Notes: a model not told the origin generated them from the letters alone. Positions 25,543 through 34,730 are shown, numbered from the stretch's first letter. The stretch: DNA of 64,000 nucleotides from Balneolaceae bacterium (GCA_017643365.1 JAEPNO010000002.1:275308-339307), one strand, 5' to 3'. Made by a program: numbers and translations.

Positions 25543-28500
25543 TTATTCTGAACCAAACTGTGCAAATAAAGCAGGTATAACCACCATATTCAGTAAGGTA
25601 GAACTTGTTAATCCACCCAAAATAACCTGAGCCATTGGTGATTGGATTTCATTACCTGGTTCTCCAACGGCTATTGCCAGGGGGATTAAAGCAAGCCCCG
25701 CAGTAAGTGCGGTCATCAGGATTGGATTAAGTCGCTCCATTGATCCTTGTTTAATTGCTTGCATAAACTCCTTGCCCTCTGATAGAAGTTGTTGATAATG
25801 AGACACCATCAAAATTCCATTTCGAGTGGCTATTCCAAATAAAGTGATATATCCAACCAGTGAGGCAATCGAAACGATACCACTTGTAAACAGAACAGTA
25901 AAAACTCCACCAATCAAAGCAAAAGGTAGGTTTACCATTACTAGTAGTGCTGTTTTTAGAGAACCGAATTCCAGATAGAGTAACAAGTAAATACCTAGAA
26001 TAGAAATGATACTCAATAATGAAATTGTTCTGGTTGCTTGTGCTTCGCTTTCAAACTGCCCCCCGTATTCCACAAAATAACCTTGTGGTAAAGAAACGTT
26101 TGTAGCAACCTGAGCTCGTATTTCATCAACCGTACTTCTAAGATCACGACCTGATACGTTGGCAGAGACCACAATCTTACGTTGTACATTTTCGCGACTG
26201 ATAGTGTTCGGCCCACTTCGGGATTCTACACGAGCAAGTTCCGATAAAGGTACAACCACTCCGCTTTCTAGATTGAACTTTGTATTTTGAATCGTTTCAA
26301 TACTTCCTCTGTGAGCCTCATCAAAGCGCACTGATAAATCAAACATCTTGTCGTCTTCAAGAATTTGAGAAACCGTTTCACCGGCAAATGCCACATCTAC
26401 CATCTCAGCTAAATCTCGGATAGTCAATCCATATTTTGCAAGCGCAGAACGATTTGGCAGAATCTGGATTTGCGGAACATTTTGTTGTTGTTCCACAGAA
26501 AGATCAACCACACCATCTACAGTTTCCATCTGCGCTCGAATTTCCTCTGCTTTAGCACGTAACTGATACAAATCTGAGCCAAAAATTTTCACTGCAATAT
26601 TTGCACGAGTGCCAGATAACATGTGATCAATTCTATGGCCAATAGGTTGCCCAATGGTCATATTAGTTCCTGGTATTACACTTAGGCTTTCTCTAAGCTC
26701 ACTAAGCATTTCTTCTTTCGAAGAACCCTCTGGTACCTCAAACTTGGCATCAATTTCAGATGCATTCACGCCTTGAGCATGTTCATCAAGTTCTGCCCTT
26801 CCGGTTCTCCTTGATGTAGATACAATACCCGGATGTTCAAGAAGTATTCGTTCGACTCTGCTACCGATAGCATCAGATTCATCCAATGAAGTTCCGGGGA
26901 TGGAAACGGTGCTTATCACTAAGGTACCTTCGTTAAACTCTGGAAGAAATGACCTCCCCAAAAAGGGAACCACTATTACTGTCCCGACAAAAAGAACCAG
27001 TGTTCCGATAAGAATACTTTTCTTAAAGTGAAGAGCTACATCCAACACTTTTTCGTACCCCGACTTAAGTTTTTTGGTGAACCAGCTTTCCTCAAGTTTG
27101 CCTTTTAGCCCTTCATTACGAAGAAGGTAATAGCAAAGCGCCGGGGTTACGGTCATAGCAACAATCAGAGAAGCCCCAATTGACACTATATATGCCAGCC
27201 CTAGAGGTCGTAGCATCCGCCCTTCCACACCACTCAAAAAGAACAATGGAAGGAAAACTATTATAATAATCATTGTTGCGTTGATGATGGAAGACCGGAT
27301 CTCTTTGGACGCTTCAAAGATCACATCAGTGGATGCTTTTTGTTGGGCTTCAAGTACTTTTGAATTTTCTCTGAGCCGTTTAAATACATTTTCGACATCA
27401 ATAATGGCATCATCAACAATTACTCCGATGGCTATAGCCATTCCTCCAAGTGTCATCGTGTTGATCGTGATGTTGAAGAACTCGAGCACGAATACAGATG
27501 CTATTAGAGATAACGGTATCGCTGTTAATGAAATGAGTGTGGTTCTTAAGTTAGCAAGAAACAGAAACAAGATAATGATGACCAAAAATGCTCCGTCACG
27601 AAGAGCTTCAATCACATTTTCTATTGCCAACTCAATGAAATCTGCCTGTCGGAATAAATGCGTATTGATAGTAAAACCTTCCGGCAGGCTTTCCTCGATT
27701 TCGGAGAGAACTTCATCTACTTGCTTGGTTAAAACAAGGGTGTTTGCTCCCGGTTGTTTTTGAATGGAGATGATTACAGCAGGTTCGGCATTCACAGATG
27801 CTTCACCAATCTTGTCAGCGGCTGTTATCTCAACGGTTGCAACGTCACTAATTAAAATAGGGCGGTTATTACGTTCTTTAATTACAGAATGCTCTAGGTC
27901 TTGAACTGTATACGCCCGTCCAATACCACGTATGGTATATTCCTGGCTGTACTGCCTGAAAAAACCTCCCGAGAAATTCTCATTGGATTCCTCCACTGCA
28001 ACTAATACTTCATGCAAGGTAACACCATAAGCTTGAAGCTTTTCGGGATCAACCTGCACCTGATACTGTTTTTTACCTCCTCCAATCGGAATAACCTGAG
28101 CGACTCCCGGAATAGCTAACAAGCGCCTTCTGACTTCCCAGTCAGCAGCCGTTCTTACTTCTACTTCGGAATGCTCGCTGCTGTTTACACTCACAAGCAT
28201 TATCTCTCCCATAATAGAAGAAATCGGAGCCATGATTGGTGGTGGAACATCTTCCGGCAGACTGGTTGCTACCATCTGGAGTTTTTCATTTACAATCTGG
28301 CGTGCCTGAAAAATATCGGTGCCCCATTCAAATTCAACCCATACAATGGAAATACCCATCGCTGTGGACGAGCGAACCCGGCGTACGCCAGTAGCTCCAT
28401 TAACCGAAGTTTCTATAGGCAATGTTACCAGCCTTTCCACTTCTTCGGGTGCCATTCCATGAGCTTCTGTCATTACTGTAACTGTAGGAGCTGTCAAGTC

Positions 28501-28620
28501 CGGAAAAATATCTACCGGCATGCGAAGTACAACATATAATCCTGCGATTATAAGTATTACCGATGACACTACAACCAACAATCGTTGCTTAAGTGCTCCT
28601 CTAATAATTGCGTCTAACAT
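25543..28620 (-). CDS. Heavy-metal efflux RND permease (CzcA/CusA family)
   Basis: A 1025-residue inner-membrane proton antiporter, full length for the HME-RND group. The N-terminus LLVVVSSVILIIAGLYVVL with RMPVDIFPDLTAPTVTVMTE, the segment from NLRTTLISLTAIPLSLIASV to the GVIVDDAIIDVENVFKRL of membrane helix 4, and FLPEFNEGTLVI are typical. The helix-4 region carries the acidic proton-relay residues (VDDAIID). The metal cannot be settled: the His-rich partners suggest zinc, cobalt or nickel as readily as copper or silver. It is the last gene of the operon that starts at 32404. Confidence 0.92.
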   Translation of the reverse strand: MLDAIIRGALKQRLLVVVSSVILIIAGLYVVLRMPVDIFPDLTAPTVTVMTEAHGMAPEEVERLVTLPIETSVNGATGVRRVRSSTAMGISIVWVEFEWGTDIFQARQIVNEKLQMVATSLPEDVPPPIMAPISSIMGEIMLVSVNSSEHSEVEVRTAADWEVRRRLLAIPGVAQVIPIGGGKKQYQVQVDPEKLQAYGVTLHEVLVAVEESNENFSGGFFRQYSQEYTIRGIGRAYTVQDLEHSVIKERNNRPILISDVATVEITAADKIGEASVNAEPAVIISIQKQPGANTLVLTKQVDEVLSEIEESLPEGFTINTHLFRQADFIELAIENVIEALRDGAFLVIIILFLFLANLRTTLISLTAIPLSLIASVFVLEFFNITINTMTLGGMAIAIGVIVDDAIIDVENVFKRLRENSKVLEAQQKASTDVIFEASKEIRSSIINATMIIIIVFLPLFFLSGVEGRMLRPLGLAYIVSIGASLIVAMTVTPALCYYLLRNEGLKGKLEESWFTKKLKSGYEKVLDVALHFKKSILIGTLVLFVGTVIVVPFLGRSFLPEFNEGTLVISTVSIPGTSLDESDAIGSRVERILLEHPGIVSTSRRTGRAELDEHAQGVNASEIDAKFEVPEGSSKEEMLSELRESLSVIPGTNMTIGQPIGHRIDHMLSGTRANIAVKIFGSDLYQLRAKAEEIRAQMETVDGVVDLSVEQQQNVPQIQILPNRSALAKYGLTIRDLAEMVDVAFAGETVSQILEDDKMFDLSVRFDEAHRGSIETIQNTKFNLESGVVVPLSELARVESRSGPNTISRENVQRKIVVSANVSGRDLRSTVDEIRAQVATNVSLPQGYFVEYGGQFESEAQATRTISLLSIISILGIYLLLYLEFGSLKTALLVMVNLPFALIGGVFTVLFTSGIVSIASLVGYITLFGIATRNGILMVSHYQQLLSEGKEFMQAIKQGSMERLNPILMTALTAGLALIPLAIAVGEPGNEIQSPMAQVILGGLTSSTLLNMVVIPALFAQFGSE

Positions 28621-28638
28621 AGTGTAATTCCTTTTTGA

Positions 28639-30279
28639 TTAATGAGCATGTCCGTGAGAAGGAGCTTCTGATGAAAGTGATGCTAGTTTTACTTGATAAG
28701 GATTGATTGTTACCACATGCTCACCATCATTTAGACCTGAGACAATTTCAACCATGCCTCGGTCTCTGATTCCTGTAGTTACTTGTCGTTTCTCGAAAGA
28801 CTCACCTGCCACATGAACAAATACAAAAAAGCTCCCTTCTTCTTCAATTAGTGAACTTTCAGAAATAGCATGGACATCTTTTTTCTGTTCCGTATCTACA
28901 TACACATTGGCGAATAATCCGGTTTGCAGAGACTGAGTAGGGTTATTCAGCTCATAGATCATGGAAATAGTTCGGGTCTGCGGGTCTACACTTTTACCCA
29001 TACTGATCAAACGTCCGCTCAATTCAGCAAGATCATACAATTTTTCTTCTCCCTGAATACGAAATGATGCTGTACCGGGAGTGGTAACCGACATTCTCTC
29101 AGAAGCGGGTAAATGTACGTTCAGCCATACTTTTGATAAGTCAGCGATGACAAATAACGGATCACCTACATTCACCTGCATTCCCGGGGTCACATAGGTT
29201 TCAAGAAAGGTGCCTGAGATGGGCGCTTTTAGTTCGAAACGATAGGATTCTTCAGAGTCGCCATAGCTATCGTAAGAAGACGTATCTACCTGAACGATTT
29301 CATTAATCGTCTGGAATTGAATCAATGCTCGGCGATAGTCAATTCGCGCTCGATCCAGTTCGGCTTCCGGTATGGCTTCCCTTTCAAATAATCGCTGTTT
29401 CCGATCCAGGTCTTTTCGGGCAAGTTCGAGTTCCGCCTGAGCATTGATAAACTGCTGGGCATAGTTTTCGCCGTCAGCGGATTGAATGGCCGGATTTAAT
29501 ACCAGAACCGATGAACCTTTACGAACCGAGCTTCCTGCAACAGGCAGGTTAGCATTCATCGCGGGAAGAATAATTCCAGAAAATGGTGCTGTAACTACTG
29601 CCTGTCCACTATTCCGTGCCGAGATTTCGCCATGAGCCTCTACGGTTCGCGTAAGGGTAGATTTATCGACTTTTGCTGTACCGAAAGGAATTTTCCATTG
29701 CTGTTCTTTTAAAAAGGAAATCAAGTTGGAATCTTCCTCTTCATGAGCAGGTGGCACTTCATCGGCAGATGCATATACAGGGATACCATTTACCTTAAGT
29801 GTATCATCAACCATCCCTTTAATAATAATGGTGAGGTCATATCGACCAGCACGGTCAAAAATAACATCAGGCCCATATATTCCCGGTATCCGAACTTCCG
29901 TTTCAGTAAGTGATCCTTCCATTCCTCGAGTTGAACTAAAAATAAATTGTACTTCCGACTCAGAAATAGCTTTAAAATCAGAAAGTCGCGTCAGATGTAC
30001 TGCAAAAGTTGCTTCCTGTCCGACAATCAGTGCCGGGTATTCCATGAACAACTCAGTTTTATCCGTCCATTGGGTAATAACTCCGGCTCCTTCTAGAGCT
30101 GCATCATGAGAATGATCAGAATCTGGGCCATGACTATGTTCCTTTTCAGAAGTTTGTGAGGGTACAGGTTCATGAGTTTGATCTCCGTCTTCGCCATAGG
30201 TATGAGCTTCATCTTCGGAACTACATGCAGAAAACATCAATGCCGAAGCCATCAAGGTCAGGTTCAATAAATACTTCAT
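28639..30279 (-). CDS. RND periplasmic adaptor lipoprotein with His-rich N-terminus
   Basis: A membrane-fusion protein joining the RND pump to TolC. I chose ATG 30279, where a lipoprotein signal begins (KYLLNLTLMASALMFSAC), giving 546 residues; the open frame extends further upstream but there overlaps the His-rich gene in another frame. After the cysteine comes a His-rich stretch with H-S-H-G and H-S-H-D, then a family domain, then the barrel-sandwich/lipoyl halves (VVTAPFSGIILPAMNAN, RFELKAPISGTFLETYVTPG) around a helical hairpin. Its first 30 mature residues resemble those of the small His-rich lipoprotein encoded just upstream (GEDGDQTHEPVPSQTS versus GEDGDHTHEQPAAQSS). Confidence 0.88.
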   Translation of the reverse strand: MKYLLNLTLMASALMFSACSSEDEAHTYGEDGDQTHEPVPSQTSEKEHSHGPDSDHSHDAALEGAGVITQWTDKTELFMEYPALIVGQEATFAVHLTRLSDFKAISESEVQFIFSSTRGMEGSLTETEVRIPGIYGPDVIFDRAGRYDLTIIIKGMVDDTLKVNGIPVYASADEVPPAHEEEDSNLISFLKEQQWKIPFGTAKVDKSTLTRTVEAHGEISARNSGQAVVTAPFSGIILPAMNANLPVAGSSVRKGSSVLVLNPAIQSADGENYAQQFINAQAELELARKDLDRKQRLFEREAIPEAELDRARIDYRRALIQFQTINEIVQVDTSSYDSYGDSEESYRFELKAPISGTFLETYVTPGMQVNVGDPLFVIADLSKVWLNVHLPASERMSVTTPGTASFRIQGEEKLYDLAELSGRLISMGKSVDPQTRTISMIYELNNPTQSLQTGLFANVYVDTEQKKDVHAISESSLIEEEGSFFVFVHVAGESFEKRQVTTGIRDRGMVEIVSGLNDGEHVVTINPYQVKLASLSSEAPSHGHAH

Positions 30280-30325
30280 AATATTCTGTGTAAGTGTAAT
30301 TTGTTTAGAAATCATGATGAATTTT

Positions 30326-30643
30326 TTAATTATGGCTGTGATCTTCATCACCATGTGAATGTGTCTCATCTCCATGATTGTGATCATCATCTTCTTCATG
30401 TGAGTGATCCGAATTTTCTCCATGCTCATGACTACTATCGTCATCATGAGAATGAGTTGAATCTTGCGTTGCGCTTCCTATTCGTACAGGTTCTTTATCA
30501 TCTCCTGATGATTGTGCAGCAGGTTGCTCATGGGTATGGTCGCCATCTTCTCCGTGAGAATGTTCTTCTTCGCCATTACATCCTGAGCAAGCTGTTAATA
30601 ATAAAAGTGTTGATATCGTAAGAATTGAGAAAAATTGTTTCAT
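30326..30643 (-). CDS. Small His-rich lipoprotein, probable metal buffer
   Basis: A 105-residue protein with a lipoprotein signal (SILTISTLLLLTACSGC). The mature part is almost only His, Asp, Glu, Ser and Gly, with many H-x-H pairs (HSHGEDGDHTHE, DHSHEEDDDHNH, ETHSHGDEDHSH). It has no recognisable fold. Placed between the outer-membrane channel and the adaptor of a metal efflux system, it most likely binds metal in the periplasm and passes it to the adaptor; this is inference. It lies 13 bp after the TolC-type gene in transcription order. Confidence 0.75.
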   Translation of the reverse strand: MKQFFSILTISTLLLLTACSGCNGEEEHSHGEDGDHTHEQPAAQSSGDDKEPVRIGSATQDSTHSHDDDSSHEHGENSDHSHEEDDDHNHGDETHSHGDEDHSHN

Positions 30644-30655
30644 TGGAATATTGTT

Positions 30656-31903
30656 TTATTGATTAGAAAAAAGTTTACCACCCGAAACTACATCCAGCAG
30701 AAATAAAGCCTGATTGTATTCAGAGATGGTTTGATAAAAAAGTGTATGCCCGGTTACATAGGCTTCGGTTGCATCCAGTAATTCAAGCAGCGAATATTCG
30801 CCTTCCTGATACGAAATTTGGGCTGTTTCCAGCAGAGATGCATTTCCTGAATAGCTTTTCAAATACTCCCATTGTTTTTGAAGAGAAGTTGCTTTTTGGT
30901 AGGATGAAGCTATTTCACTACGAATGCGAATTTTTTTGAGCTCCAGTTCTGTAACCGTACTTTTAGCTTGCGCCCGGGCTTTAATTACATTCCCATTGTT
31001 CTGATTGAAAATTGGCAACTTTACCGAACCTCCTATCACAAATCCTTCAGAACCATCCGACTGGGTTTTGTAACCAAAATCGAGGGTCAGGTCCGGAAAG
31101 CGTTCTTTTTGCTCAACAGAGAATTGTAAGTCTCTAGCAACCACCATCTGCTCTACTTGTTGAACATCGCTACGGTTTTGTAGTGCGTATTCTACTAGCG
31201 ATTCCTCGGTTTCGACAATGGGGGTAACTTTGAAGTTTTCAGAAAACTGAAGGTCTTCGCTTCCATCGTACTCCGAAATAAGAAATCTTATTAATAGGGT
31301 TTTTGTTTGAGTTAGCTCTGTCTGAATTTCATCGTGCATCTTGAGATATTTGCCATACTCAATATTGAAACGTTGAAGCTGGTTGGCAGAATACAGTCCC
31401 TCTTCTTTCCTGGCTAAAGCCGACTCTCTTGCCTGCTGAACAGACTGCAATGCTTGTTTAACTACGGCTATGCGCTGTGATAAATACCAATTGGAAGCAT
31501 ACAAAGACTTCAATTGGCTTATTAATATCTGCTCCCGATACTCAAACTCAAGTTGTGCGGCGTTGGATAATGCAGCAGCACTTTTGTTTCTTAGAAAAGG
31601 CTGCCCCAAAAGCTCAAGTGGTTGAGATATTTGAATAGTGGTTTCATCGTATTCAGGTGAACCAGCGTTTAAGCTTTCATGGAAAATGCGGATTTCAGGA
31701 TTTGGGTATGCTTTATAATTTCGAGCATTTCCTTGTTTGATCTCCTGATCATAGGACAACAGCATCCTATCTAAGCTGTTTTGCCGATACAACTCAACAG
31801 CCTCATCAAGCGAGATTGAATTGGATTGTGCATGGATCAAAGTTGGCAAACACATCATCAATAGAACGACCATTACCTTGATCCGGTAATTGGATAAAAT
31901 CAT
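30656..31903 (-). CDS. TolC-family outer-membrane channel protein (CzcC-like)
   Basis: A 415-residue outer-membrane efflux protein with signal peptide (MVVLLMMCLPTLIHAQS) and the repeated helical halves of the OEP family: SLDEAVELYRQNSLD at the start, YPNPEIRIFHESLNAG, QISQPLELLGQPFLR and GGSVKLPIFNQNNGNVIKAR. The last two segments are typical of CzcC/CusC-like channels. It is the second gene of the operon, followed by the His-rich lipoprotein, the adaptor and the RND pump. Confidence 0.9.
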   Translation of the reverse strand: MILSNYRIKVMVVLLMMCLPTLIHAQSNSISLDEAVELYRQNSLDRMLLSYDQEIKQGNARNYKAYPNPEIRIFHESLNAGSPEYDETTIQISQPLELLGQPFLRNKSAAALSNAAQLEFEYREQILISQLKSLYASNWYLSQRIAVVKQALQSVQQARESALARKEEGLYSANQLQRFNIEYGKYLKMHDEIQTELTQTKTLLIRFLISEYDGSEDLQFSENFKVTPIVETEESLVEYALQNRSDVQQVEQMVVARDLQFSVEQKERFPDLTLDFGYKTQSDGSEGFVIGGSVKLPIFNQNNGNVIKARAQAKSTVTELELKKIRIRSEIASSYQKATSLQKQWEYLKSYSGNASLLETAQISYQEGEYSLLELLDATEAYVTGHTLFYQTISEYNQALFLLDVVSGGKLFSNQ

Positions 31904-31942
31904 GATATAGATTTATAAGTTTTTAGGTATAAATAAGACGGG

Positions 31943-31959
31943 CAGGTACAGCGTACCTG
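31943..31959 (-). other. Intercistronic hairpin between the small His-rich protein gene and the tolC-like gene
   Basis: CAGGTAC (31943-31949) and GTACCTG (31953-31959) form a perfect 7-bp stem with a 3-base loop. No T-run follows, so it is more likely an mRNA stability or processing element than a terminator; a protein-binding dyad is also possible. Confidence 0.45.
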
Positions 31960-31966
31960 TATAAAC

Positions 31967-32404
31967 CTATGCTAAAGGAGGGGCGCGAAGAGAATGAGAC
32001 GAAGACAAAAATTCGGAGGAACTCTTATCTGGCGGGGGGAGATCAAGTTCATATACGATAACTGATCCAGTATGGATATCCCAATCCTGAATAACCATCA
32101 CAAAACTAATCTTTAAATTAGAATATGTAGCTAACAAATTGGTTTGTGATAACACACCAAATAAATCGACTTTTGCGATCTGATGATTATCGTTTTCTTG
32201 ATCTGAAGTATGTTGACCTTCTTCACTAGTATCACTTGAATGATCGTGAGCATGAATTAATACATGCAGATCACCATGATCAAAAATATGATCAACCATT
32301 GAATGGATATGAACTCCATTACCAAACAACACGCACGCTAAACTTGCTACGATTAATAGCTTGGCAGATATTTTTGTTATGCTATGCTGTTTTTGAAGTT
32401 TCAC
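31967..32404 (-). CDS. His-rich membrane-associated protein at the head of the metal efflux operon
   Basis: A 145-residue protein with one N-terminal hydrophobic segment (LLIVASLACVLFGNGVHIH) and a His/Asp-rich middle (SMVDHIFDHGDLHVLIHAHD, then HSS and a D/E/H tract). It ends with LRAPPLA, an ending shared by small proteins at the head of copper and cobalt-zinc-cadmium efflux operons. I do not recognise a named family with confidence. As first gene of the efflux operon it may sense or buffer periplasmic metal. Confidence 0.65.
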   Translation of the reverse strand: MKLQKQHSITKISAKLLIVASLACVLFGNGVHIHSMVDHIFDHGDLHVLIHAHDHSSDTSEEGQHTSDQENDNHQIAKVDLFGVLSQTNLLATYSNLKISFVMVIQDWDIHTGSVIVYELDLPPPDKSSSEFLSSSHSLRAPPLA

Positions 32405-32430
32405 AAATTCAAAATAGACTCACTTGTTCC

Positions 32431-32450
32431 AAAAACCAAATATATGGTTT
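32431..32450 (-). promoter_or_regulatory. Probable promoter and operator of the metal efflux operon
   Basis: On the minus strand, TATATTTG (32444-32437) matches the Bacteroidota -7 consensus TAnnTTTG. It is embedded in a dyad, AAACCA (32433-32438) and TGGTTT (32445-32450), 30-46 bp before the start of the first gene. A repressor bound to this dyad would cover the -7 element. No -33 TTG is evident at the expected spacing. Confidence 0.45.
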
Positions 32451-32719
32451 GTAAAAATTAATAAACTCTTAAGACTTTAACCTTAGTCTGCTCCATTCTA
32501 GCCTTTAAAAGGAAAACCAAAAATACTCACCAGTACAACAATCCTTCCCATCCATAATGTGCTACTGTCAGGCAAGATTTCTTAGATGCTCGCCTAAGAT
32601 TTTTCTTCATGCATTCAAACAGAAATACTAAAACATATAGGCACACAAAAATAATTTCGTTTCCGATTAGGGGATGTTCCCTTTCACCGTGTATTACCGA
32701 TGAACACAAACTGTGATTT

Positions 32720-32893
32720 TGAATTCTGATCCTGAATTGTGAGTCACAATGTTATCGAAGAGCATCGGGTGATAAGCAACGACCAAGCATCAACCGCCCG
32801 ATGCTCACTTTTAACGACCATCAGTACACAAGAACTTTAGTACCAACAAACCCGAGATGTAAAAGGTATGTTTTGAGCGACATACCTTTTTTA
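32720..32893 (+). ncRNA. Candidate small RNA
   Basis: The 10-bp stem at 32760-32806, preceded by a near-consensus -7 element (TGATTTTG, 32713-32720) and closed by the plus-strand terminator at 32861-32890, could form a transcript of about 160 bases. The boundaries are guesses. I do not recognise a known RNA family. Confidence 0.35.
32861..32890 (+). terminator. Rho-independent terminator without an upstream gene
   Basis: AAAAGGTATG (32861-32870), a 10-base loop, and CATACCTTTT (32881-32890), followed by TTATTTAA. It is oriented to stop plus-strand transcripts coming from the gene-free region. Confidence 0.75.
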
Positions 32894-32938
32894 TTTAATA
32901 CTTAAAATTGAATAACTTGCTGTAAATAAATCGGCTAT

Positions 32939-33988
32939 TTGAGCAGCACATACTTGTTGGTAAAAAAATTGAAAGACAACACAGTTACATTCGGAAAACG
33001 CTTTTTCTCTATTGCAATCGGCTTCATTCAGTCTGTTAAATTGATCTGTTTGATAGCCCTCTTAACTGTATTCGTTGGCACAACTACCAGTGAAGCTCAG
33101 AATTTTGATGTAACTCGAACCAACGTAACTTTTGATAATGGCAGGTTCACACTTCATGGCGAATTAATCATTCCTGATACCGCCCAAAACGCTCCGGTTT
33201 TAATTTTTTTAGTTGGATCGGGAGCCAATTCATCGCACCGTACTTTGTATAAAGAGTTTGTTGAAGAAAACCTTGAGCAGCTATTTTTGGAAGAAGGTTT
33301 TGCACTTTTATATTTCGATAAGCGAGGGGTTGGTAAAAGTGAAGGCGCTTGGCAACGCACCGATTTATATGAACGCGCATCGGATGCCAAAGCAGCAATC
33401 GACTTCTTAAAAACCCAGGGCAGAATCGACACCAATCGAATCGGAATTGTGGGACACAGCCAGGGCGGATGGGTAGCTCAAATAATGGCCGACCGTTACA
33501 AAGATGAGTTTAAAGTAATGGCATCGCTTGCTGCACCAACTTTCGATATGCAACTCAAACTCACCAACGAATATTACAGCGATAATCTATGCGCAGGCGT
33601 ACCGGAAAACGAAGCTTTCGATAAAGCTGGGAAAAAAGCAATTTCCGACATCAATTGGGTATCGTGGTTTCCGGTAAAAAAAGAATGGCGCCAACTTCGC
33701 GAACTTCGCTTTTTTGATCCAGCCCCTCATTTATTAGAAATTGACATGCCTGCCTTTTTTGCCTTTGCAGAAAACGATGCAGACGTTTATCCGGGCTGGG
33801 CAATCGGTGTGCTAAACGAAACCTTTCAACATTCTGTGCCTGAGCACTTCAGTTTGCAAATCATTCCCGAAGCCAATCACGATTTAAAAATCGCTGAGAT
33901 GTGTGCAAGTTCTGAAGAAATTGCAAACGCTCCATTTTCACCATTTTTTAGGCAAGTATTTAAGAATTGGATTTTGAACAATCTTTAG
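32939..33988 (+). CDS. Exported alpha/beta hydrolase
   Basis: A 349-residue serine hydrolase of the dienelactone hydrolase/prolyl-oligopeptidase-like type. A signal peptide ends ...FVGTTTSEAQN. The oxyanion region VLIFLVGSGANSSHRTL comes first, then FDKRGVGKSEGAW, the nucleophile elbow GHSQGGW (Ser near residue 174), and a final acid and histidine (EANHDLKIAE). The frame has no ATG before the signal peptide; TTG at 32939 is the first candidate, and other TTG codons lie 5-9 codons in. The start is therefore uncertain. Substrate is unknown. Confidence 0.8.
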   Translation: MSSTYLLVKKLKDNTVTFGKRFFSIAIGFIQSVKLICLIALLTVFVGTTTSEAQNFDVTRTNVTFDNGRFTLHGELIIPDTAQNAPVLIFLVGSGANSSHRTLYKEFVEENLEQLFLEEGFALLYFDKRGVGKSEGAWQRTDLYERASDAKAAIDFLKTQGRIDTNRIGIVGHSQGGWVAQIMADRYKDEFKVMASLAAPTFDMQLKLTNEYYSDNLCAGVPENEAFDKAGKKAISDINWVSWFPVKKEWRQLRELRFFDPAPHLLEIDMPAFFAFAENDADVYPGWAIGVLNETFQHSVPEHFSLQIIPEANHDLKIAEMCASSEEIANAPFSPFFRQVFKNWILNNL

Positions 33989-34022
33989 TTCAATTTAGCT
34001 CTCAATATTAAACGGAGTTTTT

Positions 34023-34730
34023 ATGACTTTTGATGAAATAATGGCCTATTTGGAAGAGAAGGGAAATGATCAAACCAAAAGTATATTGATAAAGCATGGT
34101 GCCCAAGAGCCATTTTTTGGAGTGAAAGTGGGCGATCTAAAACCCATCCAGAAGAAAATTAAAAAAGATCACGAGCTCTCGCTTAAACTTTACGATACCG
34201 GAAATTCGGATGCAATGTATCTGGCCGGGCTTATCGCTGACGAAAAACTGATCACAAAAGAACAACTGCAACAATGGGTTGAGCAAGCTTATTGGTACAT
34301 GATAAGCGAATATACTGTGGCTTGGATTGCTGCCGAAAGCAGATTTGGCTGGGAGTTAGCCTCAGAATGGATTGAGAGCGACAATGAAATGATAGCCGCT
34401 GCAGGCTGGAGTACGTACTCGTCTTTACTTTCGATAACACCGGATGAAGAAATCGATACGGATTTAATTCGTTCATTAATGGACCGGGCAGCAAAGCATC
34501 TACATGAGGATGAAAACCGTGTCAGTTATGTTATGAATGGCTTTATTATAGCTGCAGGAGCTTTTGTTGAATCACTCACCGAAAAGGCGATGAGCTTAGG
34601 TGAAAAGATCGGAAAAGTGAAAGTATTTATGGGTGAAACCAATTGTAAAGTCCCTGAGATTAAGCCTTATCTGCAAAAAATGGCTGATAAGGGATACATC
34701 GGCAGAAAGAAAAAAATGGCGCGGTGTTAA
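34023..34730 (+). CDS. AlkD-like DNA alkylation repair protein
   Basis: A 235-residue all-helical protein of the AlkC/AlkD HEAT-like family. The N-terminal GAQEPFFGVKVGDLKPIQKK is the family's opening, WIESDNEMIAAAGWSTYSSL is the following repeat, and VKVFMGETNCKVPEIKPYL is a common ending. Members excise 3- and 7-alkylpurines or act on other substrates; this subgroup is not characterised. The 3' end overlaps by 4 bp the end of the convergent cyclophilin gene. Confidence 0.8.
   Translation: MTFDEIMAYLEEKGNDQTKSILIKHGAQEPFFGVKVGDLKPIQKKIKKDHELSLKLYDTGNSDAMYLAGLIADEKLITKEQLQQWVEQAYWYMISEYTVAWIAAESRFGWELASEWIESDNEMIAAAGWSTYSSLLSITPDEEIDTDLIRSLMDRAAKHLHEDENRVSYVMNGFIIAAGAFVESLTEKAMSLGEKIGKVKVFMGETNCKVPEIKPYLQKMADKGYIGRKKKMARC

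Larger units (their letters stand above)
32451..32938 (+). other. Gene-free 488-bp region with structured elements
   Basis: No ORF here has a recognisable product. The left half is AT-rich and featureless to me. The right half holds a perfect 15-bp palindrome (ATTGTGA-G-TCACAAT, 32736-32750), a 10-bp inverted repeat (GAGCATCGGG 32760-32769 and CCCGATGCTC 32797-32806), and a Rho-independent terminator for the plus strand (32861-32890). The gene to the left points away, so the terminator has no plus-strand gene to serve. Confidence 0.6.

Noticed and set aside
30280..30447. In-frame upstream extension of the adaptor gene (56 more codons)
   Set aside because: It is the out-of-frame shadow of the His-rich lipoprotein gene, and the lipoprotein signal begins at the ATG at 30279.
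32527..32709. 60-codon minus-strand ORF in the gene-free region
   Set aside because: No recognisable motif, no start context, and composition like the surrounding non-coding DNA.
32760..32806. Long stem as an integron attC site
   Set aside because: The outer ends do not have the RYYYAAC ... GTTRRRY arrangement in the right order, and no integrase or cassette genes are near.
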